A stretch of DNA of 64,000 bases from Halichondria panicea (Eukaryota; Porifera; Demospongiae; Suberitida; Halichondriidae): contig NC_087381.1 of NCBI RefSeq assembly GCF_963675165.1, forward strand, positions 3,534,001 to 3,598,000, read 5' to 3'. The notes under the pieces are model-generated. The model was not told where the DNA came from. It made no database searches and worked only from the letters and a program-made list of their open reading frames with translations. A program made the translations under genes and the position numbers. The number at the start of each line of letters is the position of its first letter. The stretch's first letter is position 1. Below, piece after piece: positions 44,490-53,921 of the stretch.

Positions 44490-45690
44490 CGCAGTGCTAC
44501 ATGCAGCACAGATAATTTTATCATTTTATATTAATTTTATCCTTTATGTTAAACTGGATGAGGTTGGCTCATCTGTTGAGACGAGCATAATTATGTTCAT
44601 GAAAATGTTGCCGACAGTCTGTATGCACGTACTGAATTCATGACTAATGAAAAAAATCGACCTGGGACCGAGGCTAGTAATCTGTAAAAAGAGTGCTGCT
44701 ATACATGGTCCTATAATTATATATACACGAGTACGAGTATCAATTCGTGCAGAATCGTATTACCATCATGAATCTGTTTGACTGATTTAATAGGCCTCAT
44801 TCATCATTCAGGGATAACAAAGACCCCCCCCCCCCTGGCCCGGGGCCCACATCCATACATGAACAAAATTAGTGCAGGGGGAATTATGTTAGAGCATATT
44901 TATGCTATAAATCATTCAAGCAGTGCAATCCATAGCTGTCAGTGCAATTCATGTATACATATTATTATACACTTCTGGATAGAAACATGCACAAGCATGC
45001 TGTTTAATAATTCATGCCGCATGGCGGCATGGGCGCAGTCATACATTGCAGATTGAGAAAAGCTCAAAATTGAGTTTATGAACATTCACACATCACAATA
45101 AAAAACAATGTTTAATCACATTAATGAACAAGTGATGAAAACCACTGCCCCAGTCTTACTCCGAAGCCAATGATGGCTTTGCCTGCAGCCACTGTCTCCT
45201 TTACAGGCTGTGTGACAGCCATTTTGAACTCTTCTCCAGCTAGCTCGGACCTCACCCTCTCAATATTCCCTTTATTAGTAGGTTTAGTCCTTGTCTTGGT
45301 TTCAGCTTGTGATTTGTCAGTGATAACAACTAAATATAGAAAAAACAAATTAATTTTTGTTACCAAAATGTATAAATAAAAAAAATACTTAGAGAAATTT
45401 CCTTTGAATTTGAGGCTTTTCATATCCAGCCCTTGATTCTTAAAAAACGCTTCTGTTTTCACAGAAACTGATTGGTCTCCCCGTGTTTGTTTTCTAACAA
45501 TTATCCTTGCTATGACCATCTTGCATTTTTTAGCAAGATTTTTAGAGAAGATTGTTTGGAAAAATCTTTGGTAAAGAAACTCCAATAGTCCTCAGTGCTC
45601 AATCGAGAGATAAGAATCTCGATGTCTTTTACAGCTTGGGATAATTTCTATGGCACAAAGAATAATATGCAATGATGGGGAGGGAGTGAT
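44490..45690. repeat. Segmental duplication, copy 2 (partner about 26395-27745)
   Basis: Same block order as copy 1, including the two 3' exons. Upstream of the second exon the similarity ends at a GCGGGTA-type MITE. Confidence 0.8.
45121..45660 (-). pseudogene. Copy 2 of the 27-kb gene, 3' two exons only
   Basis: The stop-side exon 45121-45329 encodes the same ending (EEFKMAVTQPVKETVAAGKA, GQWFSSLVH) as copy 1. The splice donor of the preceding exon is lost: CTAAGT at 45392 where copy 1 has GTAAGT, so the frame reads into the former intron. A 1-bp deletion near 45565 shifts the frame relative to the upstream KLSQAVKDIEILISRLSTED-like part. No upstream exons are found. The lesions differ from those of copy 1. 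Confidence 0.6.
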
Positions 45691-45713
45691 ATTAGGCATA
45701 GAATTGTAGGTAT

Positions 45714-45886
45714 GTATAGCGGGTAATTTTCGTTGGTGCACATTTTCGTATGAACGACCCATTTAATTTTTCATTTTTGTACAGCTAAGATATAGTCGAC
45801 GTCGAATCTTGATTTTCGTATGTGCTCTTCAATAATACGAAATATACGAAAATTTCCACCATACAAAAATAACCCACTAAACAGTA
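45714..45886. mobile_element. MITE of the GCGGGTA family
   Basis: GTATAGCGGGTAATTTTCGT at the left and ACGAAAATTTCCACCATAC with ATAACCCACTAAACAG at the right form imperfect inverted repeats. The interior matches the one-ended copy at 27770. Confidence 0.65.
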
Positions 45887-45892
45887 TTATAC

Positions 45893-46697
45893 ACTAAACT
45901 CTCGCTAATCCAGCTCTCTGAATTATGGTCATCTCATCGATATTTGCTAGCTAGAGATCATTACTGCATAAAATTCGCCCTGAAATGCGGCCCACCTCAC
46001 TATTCCGTACACTGCATGGTCAGTTCTAATAGTCTCAAACCAGATTTTTATTAATAATACGGCCGGATATATGACGTTTACCATACCCTTGCGAAAATAC
46101 ACCCAACCTTTTCTGCAGGATTATTAGGGGACTGGGCGTTTAATCGTGAACAGCAAGTTTTCACTCGAATATAGGCCCACCCGTGGCCTCAAATCGGGGC
46201 TTATACTTGGTTCTATGACAATAGCTATAGCGTTCTAGTGCAGAGCTATATATACTAAGTATAAAGTAGCAACATGCACTCCGGGCCAAGTTTTGCTATG
46301 CACTCTCTGCAATGGCATTCCAAATAAGCAAAACTATAGGCATAACTCGAACCAAGCATTAATTGCAAATCCACGAATGAAAAAAATTAAAGCCAAACTT
46401 CATTGATCGTTGAGCAGCTGTAGCAGCCATTTAAATAGAGACAATATAGTCAGATTGATCCTCTTTATTTGCACTTTTACTAAATTCTGTGTGTTGCGTA
46501 AAGCGTCGTCAATTGCGAGTTTGACAGGATGTCGCGTTATTTTATGCACAGTGTTTGTGTGTACTGCATGTTGATGCCTCGGAGACAGAACTTCTAAACT
46601 AGCCATTGGATTCGAGGTATGAAATACAGCCACCTTGCTAATGCGGCCAAACTACACTGTCCTGCATGAGGGTGACCGGATTAACGAGAGTTTACTG
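45893..46697. mobile_element. 805-bp pogo-type non-autonomous element
   Basis: CACTAAACTCTCGCTAATCC at the left pairs with GGATTAACGAGAGTTTACTG at the right; TA flanks both ends. It contains a fragment of the dispersed repeat (ATTGCAAATCCACGAAT) and no transposase. Confidence 0.7.
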
Positions 46698-46699
46698 TA

Positions 46700-47590
46700 T
46701 ACCAGGCTGCATCCAGGATTTTGGGTCAGGGGGGCAAATTGGGCATATAAAATACATATAGGGGGGGAACCAACTTTGCCTCCGACGCGAAGTTGGTGCA
46801 TGCCAAACTACAGGGGTCCGGGGGGGGCATGCTTCCCCCCCCTGGAAAAATTTGGATATTTGGGAGCTTAGATCACTTCTGGCGCAATTTAAGCTCATAA
46901 TTATGTAGCTAAATTATAGTACAGTTTAATGAATATTCCAGATATAATTATCATCATTACATGATTGTTGTAAATTATAGTGTTAGGTGCGCAGAATAGT
47001 TATTTAAAACTAAACTGACTACCACCTCAGCTTCTATATGTCTGAATGCATATGTCCATTCTAATACTGAAATACTACAGTAGAACCTCGCTAATCCGGA
47101 CCCCTTTAATCCGAAACCTCGCAAATCTGGACAAAATGCAAACTGAAAAAGAGGAGGGGCTGTCAGTAGAAGAGATTACTGCGCATGCTCAATCCATATT
47201 GCTTTGCTGAATCAGCAATAATTTTACTAGGAGCATGCAGAGCATGTTTGGGGCGAGCGAGCAATTTTGTATTTGTTGTACAGTCATTTGGTACAATGTG
47301 GTAATTTTAAGTATATTATTTATTTATGAATCGAATGAAATGAACAGTGATTGTGAATAACCGAGTAGTCCATGTAGACGACTTTCCTGTGCCAGCTGTA
47401 TACCCGTGACAATTATTCTGTCAGAGTGGTGTAGGGTTGTTGTCTTTGACTGTGCATGGTGTAACATGAAGTTGACTTACTAAGAGTGAAACATAATTAT
47501 ATCTATGAGTGAAAGTTCAGCACGAAAGAGCTGGCTGTATAAACTAAGCAAGGAGATATTATCACTTTTTGCTGGACCCAAATTACAAGG
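46700..47590. other. Intergenic, G-run elements and a one-ended pogo-type terminus
   Basis: Positions 46705-46860 (GGCTGCATCCAGGATTTTGG with long G and C runs) resemble 58526-58692. At 47087 CAGTAGAACCTCGCTAATCC is a pogo-type end without a visible partner. No gene seen. Confidence 0.5.
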
Positions 47591-48010
47591 CTATAGTATA
47601 CTGTCAGTGTAAACAATCCTTAAAGCTACTCTGACCTGTTGTAAGCGTGCCTGTGTGGCCTCAGAAGTTTCCATCTGAGCTGATCTGACCTGCCGTAGTG
47701 CTGTATTGTCTAAAGGTTCCTGTGCAACTTCAGAAGTCTTCACCTGAGCTGCTCTGACCTGTCCTAGTGACTGGCATCGATCTCTGTTTTGTCCTGTTGA
47801 GCTAGCAGGTTTATTATCACAAAAACGCAAGACTTGGAAGTGAAACATGGCAAGTAAGCTGCTGTGACCTCCTGCAGGCGTGCCTGTGTGATCTTAGGCT
47901 CAGAAGGTCCCCATTTGAGCTGCTCTGACCTGCTGTAGGCGTGCTTGTAGCCTCAAGCGTCTTTGTGTCTTGTCTGAGCCTTTGTTCCGGAGTGTAGCTA
48001 GCTCTTGTGC
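47590..48010 (-). pseudogene. Remnant of a charged-repeat protein (TQARLQQ-type repeats)
   Basis: The minus strand shows about four degenerate copies of a unit encoding QVRSAQMETSEATQARLQ, spread over two frames (47591-47848 and around 47860-48010). A + strand echo is at 52205-52260 (TPEATQARLKQY). Short repeats of the R-x-E-T-x-x-T-Q-A-R type are frequent in Helitron-like N-terminal regions. No full gene remains. Confidence 0.4.
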
Positions 48011-48074
48011 CCATGCGCAGCTTTCACGTAAAAGTTGGTAAAGGGTCATGAGTACAAAAAACAAATATCGTGCC

Positions 48075-48210
48075 GGTGTCACAGGACACGGCCTCCCCCA
48101 GGACAGGAGCTCCGGGGGGGGGGGGTTCCGTCCTTAGGATAAATCCTCCCCCCGGAGTTTCTGTCCTAGGACAAAAGCTCCTACCCCAGGACCAGAGCTC
48201 CCCCATTCTG
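48075..48210. repeat. GC-rich repeat (GGACA / CCTCCGGGGGG motifs), copy 1
   Basis: The motifs GTGTCACAGGACA, TCCGGGGGGG and TGTCCTAGGACAAAA also occur at 51945-52085, indicating two copies of a GC-rich element with internal inverted repeats. Confidence 0.55.
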
Positions 48211-48354
48211 CGGTGCAGGTGAAAGTCAGTCCACAGGTAATCTGAGAGGACTAGTCTAGGCTACGAAGTAAACAGCCATAGACAAAGCCTAACTAGATGC
48301 AATAGATTCTGTATCTATTATGTTATAGATCTCAATACTCAATATATACAACAA

Positions 48355-48960
48355 CAGGGGCGTAGCCAGACTTTTGAGACAGGGGTTTCTGCAGAAAAAT
48401 CAGCGGCGCAATAGCGCCGCGAAATTTTTGTGGCCACGCCCACTTCCGGTACCACACCCTCTTGATTGGGGCACACCTACTGTTATTGACTATTGTTCAT
48501 GACTTTTTTACATGTTTGTGAGAAGCTAGCTAGCTATAGACGTAACATACTAGGCATGCAGGTGCCAATTGTGTATTGCTAGTCTAGCTGAGCAACAATT
48601 AAATGTCATTTACCTGAGAGGTTTCATGTGGCTGAGATTGTTCTAAACTTGTACACTTCCTGAATAAAGTTGTGCTTAGAGCTGAGTCTGAGAATACTGG
48701 AGCATTCAGGATTGATACTAGATCTAGAACTTAAGTCTTGGTCTTCTTTGTTTGAGGTAGCTAGCTAGCTGAGACTAACTAGCTGAGACAAAGCCAAATT
48801 GAAACGCTTCACGATGCTGCTCTGATTATTGATTTGCAGCCACGTGTGAAAAGATGGGCAGGGCTGCATGATTTCAATTATAGGGAGCCCTGCCCAATTT
48901 TCTCAGCAGCTCCTGGGGGGGTTTCTGGGCAACCAGGAAACAATGGTAGCTACGCCCCTG
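48355..48960. mobile_element. 606-bp hAT-like non-autonomous element
   Basis: The ends CAGGGGCGTAGCCA and TAGCTACGCCCCTG are inverted repeats, flanked directly by CAACAA on both sides. The CAGGGGCGTAGCC terminus is common among hAT elements, although a 6-bp rather than 8-bp duplication is what can be seen. No transposase frame is present. Confidence 0.75.
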
Positions 48961-49994
48961 CAACAATGCAAGAGAAAGAAGTACAATAAATATAACCAAA
49001 AGTGCACAAATCATAAAGTGATGCAACCAGAACAAAACCAATTACCTACTGGTTCTTTGCGAAATTTGGCACAGCAATAGTGATACCACTCACTACATTT
49101 GTCACACATGACCATATCCTCAAAAGAGTCCGGTCTCTTGCACATGCAGTATATTGTAATGGCAATGGTTTGTGGTGTTGGTCTTTTGGGCATCGCTTTC
49201 TTTGTGCGAGGGAACCGTGAGAGTTTGCCCTTCTCAAAGCACTTAATGAGATGTGCTCTCATTTTGGCCTCATCAAACACTAGAGAATCCACATTATCGT
49301 TCATAGCAGCGTGATATGCAGCAGCAATGCTAAATAGTCCGCAGTTGTTAGCACCCTCTTGCTGCTGGAGAGCCACCACAGAAATCAACAGCCCATTGCA
49401 TTGAATTAATGGGCTATACACTTGTGCTATCTGGAGCTCAGTACTTGGGGAAAGCGTTCCATTGAAGCAGCTGTCGTACAAATACAGTTCACCCTTAAAC
49501 AGAGAAGTGGCAATCCAGTGCTGTCGTTCTTCAACAAAGAAGATTTGCACAGCTGCACGTGTACAAGTAAAATTATCATAATTACATAAACGTTGTCTTA
49601 CCTGGGCCTTGATTATTGGAAACTGGTGGAAATGCCTTTAATTGGGCCAAGAGAGTATTATAGCAGCCTTCAAACTTAAGGAATTGCATCGATAATAACT
49701 GGTGGGCTGCACGCATATGCTTGTCGGAGAGCATACCACCTATTGCACTCAACACTTGTTTGTCAAAGAGGTTTAGATCTAGGGTCTTCAGCCACATCGT
49801 TCCCTATAATCATATACACAGAAGTCTAAGAATTGTACAACATATATACACAGCTTATACAGAATATTCTACCAAGAAAATAGACATGTTATGATAATTA
49901 TATATTATTACCTGACTCTTTTGTTTCTTCCTAGGAGGTGACTTGCAAGGATCTTTTGTGTCAAGAGGACGCTTATCACGCTTATCTTGCTTTT

Positions 49995-50134
49995 GAGAGG
50001 GTAGGTCAGGCTTTTGGGAGGGTAGGTCAGGTTTTTGAGAGGGTACATCAGGCTTTTGAGAGGGTACATCAGGCTTTTGAGAGGGTAGGTCAGGCTTTTG
50101 AAAGGGTACATCAGGCTTTTGAGAGGGTATATCA
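49995..50134. repeat. 21-bp coding minisatellite (PSQKPDV/L)
   Basis: Tandem 21-bp units (GGCTTTTGAGAGGGTAGGTCA and variants) encode 7-residue PSQKPDL/PSQKPDV repeats on the minus strand. The array continues at 50899-50945 on the other side of the inserted element. Confidence 0.85.
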
Positions 50135-50898
50135 TAGACTCGCAAGCCACTCCCTTTTCTCTGATTGGACGGGGGCGGGAGAAAAGGGACTGGTGACTCT
50201 GGGACACAGTTTGTGTCTCTACCAGAATTTGGGTAGAGATTATTCATTGATTTTTCCACGTGATTCAAAAATTGCGTGAGGTTAAGTAGAATTGCGTAGC
50301 CTGCAAAAGTGATCGCGGGCTACTTAGCTACAGTTTGAGAATGGATGCTAGTGCTAGAAAAGAGAAGATGGAGTAATAAGGACATCAGGCATTCAGCTAG
50401 GATATAGTCATCTAAGACACCAGCAGAGATTAGCTTGTTTTAGTTTTATGTGATGAGAACTGGCAGCCGAAAGTCATTGGTTGCCTAAAGCTTTTAATAA
50501 CCTGTACAATACAAGACAGATAATGGCAGAGGGCAGCAGTTGAATTGAGAGTAGTCAGACTTGTACAAGCTGTCTTAAATCGCTGCCACTCCTCGGTTCA
50601 AAGAAGGACTGCCAAGATTTCTACGTTCATCAGCTAGCTGTTCCATGCTAATCCACAAGTTGTGGCACAACAGACACTGGTACAAGGATCTATAATATCA
50701 AAAGGCTGGCTAGATAGATCTGTATACTAGTCTTCTGTGTGTCTTTAGGTTTTGACGCATCAGAATAAATTGGATAATTTGCACGTGACATTAATATTTA
50801 ATAGCATTCCTGATTTACAAAAGCTGTAGCCCAGAGTCACCAGTCCCTTTTCTCCCGCCCCCGTCCAATCAGAGAAAAGGGAGTGGCTTGCGAGTCTA
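50135..50898. mobile_element. 764-bp MULE-like element inserted in the Ginger-like gene
   Basis: The ends TAGACTCGCAAGCCACTCCC and GGGAGTGGCTTGCGAGTCTA begin perfect inverted repeats of about 69 bp. A perfect 9-bp duplication GGTATATCA lies at 50126-50134 and 50899-50907. The termini match the hairpin at 4983-5061. There is no open frame of note, so it is non-autonomous and, given its perfect ends, recent. Confidence 0.88.
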
Positions 50899-51944
50899 GG
50901 TATATCAGGCTTTTGAGAGGGTAGGTCAGGATTTTGAGAGGGTACCTGTTTTGATATGCGATAGGCATAAAGAGCAGCAGAGAGATGCTGATCCCAGTCA
51001 TCAGTACTAGAATCGATTACCTTCTTGAGAGTGTTCACTAGAGTCTGGTTGAAGCGTTCATCAAGGCCATTTGTTTGTGGGTGGTAAGCACTTGATACGC
51101 AGTGCTGTATGTCAGTCAACTGAAAAAGTCGGGTGTTGATTTCGTTGACAAACTCTCTTCCTTGGTCTGATTGAATCACTTTTGGCCACCCATGCCTGCA
51201 AAATGTGTCAAACAGAAATTTTGCTACACCTTCTGCTGATTTTGATGGGAGTGGGGCAGCCTCAGGCCACTTAGAGAAATAGTCGAGAAATAGTCTGAAA
51301 GGGTGATAATGTACTTGTTTCCAGAGCTTGTTTCAGGTAGAGGTCCTACCAAGTCAATACCAACTCAGTACCAGACCTTTGTCACAGGGATGGGGTGTAG
51401 TTCTGCTCTGGGCTTCTGCATGCAGTTGGTGATTCGTTCGTTGGCATTTGTCGCAGTGCTTGCAGAGCTGTATGACGTCAGCATGTAGGCCTTTCCAGTA
51501 GAAATCCTGAGCAACCTACATGCATGAAACAGATATAATTATACTTTATAAGATATGATGATAAATATACCTTTCCATAGGTCTTGTCTCTCCCAAAATG
51601 CATCCCATCCAGTCCATCGTGGCACATGTTTAGTATCCTGCTTTTCTCCTCTTGCTTCACCACAACTCGTCTCATTCTATGCATGCCAGTGCTGTCCTTC
51701 TCAGGCAGGTATAAGCATTGTTGCTGCAGAGCATAAATTATCTTTGAGCTTTGTCTCTTATACTTCTCTTGTCATTAGTGGAAAGCCCGTCTCTGTATTT
51801 CTTCTGGCCAGCATTGCTGGCAGCAGTCTTGTACAGCAGTATGTCCTCATACTCTTGTTGAGTAGCCATTCTGATTGCTAACAGTCTATACATTTCGCAT
51901 GCACGCACACGCTTATTATACTAAAGCCTTGACAGGTTTTGACA

Positions 51945-52085
51945 GGGTACATGTACCCGGATGATATATCCTGGGGGCGGGGATTCTGTCCTAGGACAAA
52001 ACCACCGGGGGGGAGGCATTGTCCTAAGACCGCAGGCTCCAGGGGAGAAACTGTCTTCCGGAGGTTCTATCCTATGACACCGGTC
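51945..52085. repeat. GC-rich repeat (GGACA / CCGGGGGGG motifs), copy 2
   Basis: It shares TGTCCTAGGACAAAA and the G-run motifs with 48075-48210 and ends in ATGACACCGG beside the CA repeat. Confidence 0.55.
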
Positions 52086-52088
52086 CAC

Positions 52089-52089
<1 letters not shown>

Positions 52090-52148
<59 letters not shown>
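52090..52148. repeat. (CA)n microsatellite
   Basis: About 29 uninterrupted CA dinucleotides. Confidence 0.97.
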
Positions 52149-52152
<4 letters not shown>

Positions 52153-52396
52153 TGCAACGTTCATCACTAGGAAGAGACTCGCTTCGCTCGCCCCAATTAC
52201 ACTTACAGAGACTCCAGAGGCCACACAGGCACGCTTGAAGCAATACATGCAGGCAGAGGCATATACAGAGTGAATCCCGATATGCCTCTATTTGAACAAT
52301 CTGCTGTTCAATCCAAGATGCTGTTTATATCTGCAGTCATGCCAATATAATGTCCATCTATCGATTACCACTTGGGCAATATGATACACAGGCCAT

Positions 52397-52975
52397 GTCA
52401 TCAACCTGCCACTAGCCTCGAATCCAGGCCGATTAAAATACTGGTACCTAATTGCATGGGTAATTAATTATAGGCGTGGCTGTCCACGCCCATGTACTAT
52501 ATGAAGCTTTTTATAGCCTAGCTAGCTAACTAGCTGTGGCCTTCTCTATGGTGTTGTGTTGAGAAGGCTTGCACACGAAGCCAGAAGAGGCTCTCATCTA
52601 CCTCTATGATGGTTGTATGGTCATCATGTTTTGAACTGGGTTTCTGACAGACTATGGCAAGTCTTTGACTCGACTTTGTGCTTCCAACTGCAACCATAGG
52701 ACCATCGTAGAGAGCCTCTTTGGCTTTAGACAAGTGTGTAAGCCTTCTTGACAACACAATAGAGGGCATAAAGCCACAGGAGACAAGTAATAATACGGAT
52801 AGAAACTAGTAAACAAACTAGTTTACGGTATAATTTTACAAAGGTCTACTAACGTGAACGAATTCCCCAGATTCTGGGGAACTCAGTTCGCGCATGTGCA
52901 CTATCACCCATGCAATAGAGACCAGGCCGTATTTTAATCGGCCTGGTCTCGAGGCTAACCTGCCACAAGATGTGG
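52397..52975. repeat. Nested inverted repeats between the transposon gene and the AT-hook gene
   Basis: CCAGGCCGATTAAAATAC at about 52423 returns inverted at 52923-52946 within a perfect small palindrome (GAGACCAGGCCGTATTTTAAT and its complement). Between them, GAGAAGGCTTGCACACGAAG (52558) pairs with CTTGTGTGTAAGCCTTCT-like sequence near 52730-52755. The open frames here lie inside these arms and are not credited as genes. The remaining DNA to 53921 shows nothing recognisable. Confidence 0.55.
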
Positions 52976-53921
52976 TGTCATTTGCACAATATCTTTCAGC
53001 AGAGTTGGATGCGTCGCTTGCCCCATGGCGCTTGCGTCACCCTAGTAATAATATTATTATGCACAAAAATAGTAATTGGAGCTCACTGAGCAGTGCGCAT
53101 GCGCATTCTGAAGAAAAACTTTGTGGAATGGAGCGTTGTGAATTCCTACCTGTTTTTAATGCCCTGTTTTGCTGTGGAGTTTGTAGCAATGAAGCAATGA
53201 GCCATGCTTTTAAAGACTTTCCTTATTACTTTGTGCTAGACTACTTAGACTAACCATAGCCATAGGTATTTACGGACTGACCCTGTATGAGAGATTGGGG
53301 CACACACTGGCCAAATCTCCCAATGGTAGCTAAAAGCCATATTGGTTTATTTAGGCATGCAAAAACATGCCATCACGTACCTGAGGTAGAGTAAAGTATC
53401 AATTATCAGACAGAAAGTATAATCAGACAGCTACCAGAGGAGAACGGATGGGCGAAACAAGCTGATTTTTCACCCGACAATAGGTCTACCTATTAACAAC
53501 ATAACCTCCAAATATGATAGCCCAATTCTAAAATATGCATGAAATATACACCAAAATGTGGTCATGTCTGATAAATTGAATAATCATCCGATAATATCAA
53601 CTGAAGAGGCAGAGCCACAAGATTTAAGGTGTTTTTGGCAGCTAAAAGTCTCCCCTACAACATATCACAAAACAAAAGAGCTACATGTATCCTACGCATG
53701 ACAGCAGTTACAAAACCACTAACAGCTACAAGTATCAGACAGGCGTGGGATAGGCCCAGTATTGTAATGCGCATGCGTCTTTTATCTACAGTACAAGTGC
53801 ACGTGGGTGACACACAGTTCTTATCTCTGAGGTCGAGGGATCAGGCCAGGAGTGTGCACTGACTCAATCGTACTCGTACTCGAACTCAAACTCATACTCC
53901 TGCCAAAATCAAGAGTAGATC

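Larger units (their letters stand above)
49011..51869 (-). pseudogene. Broken Ginger-like integrase + Ulp1 protease + PHD finger gene
   Basis: Exons on the minus strand are 51869-51571 (ATG, MATQQEYEDILLYKTAASNA, then an integrase zinc-binding region with H and C residues), 51515-49912 (integrase core: IDLVGPLPE, VIQSDQGREF, HPQTNGLDERFNQT, then 7-residue PSQKPDV/L repeats and a basic PPRKKQKSQ), 49803-49602 (MWLKTLDLNLFDK) and 49552-49011. The last exon has a C48/Ulp1-type protease with HWIATS, LYDSCF and QEGANNCGLF (His, Asp, Gln, Cys) and a PHD finger (CMCKRPDSFEDMVMCDKC, WYHYCC, WFCSGC). Lesions are a frameshift near 51742, a 4-bp insertion near 51420, a TGA near 51371, an 11-bp duplication near 51280 and an inserted element at 50135-50898. 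No reverse transcriptase is seen, which favours a Ginger-type DNA transposon over a Gypsy element. Confidence 0.8.

Noticed and set aside
49938..50279. + strand frame encoding RVGQAFERVHQAFERV repeats
   Set aside because: It is the complement of the PSQKPDV minisatellite; the minus strand carries the integrase gene in frame.
52530..52769. 79-residue minus-strand open frame
   Set aside because: It spans the arms of an inverted repeat and shows no family resemblance.
52894..53253. 119-residue + strand open frame
   Set aside because: It begins inside a palindromic repeat and has no recognisable domain, repeat or splice support.
53881..53910. Possible tandem CTCGTACTCGAACTC-type repeat as a regulatory site
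   Set aside because: Too short and simple; probably part of the 5' untranslated region of the AT-hook gene.
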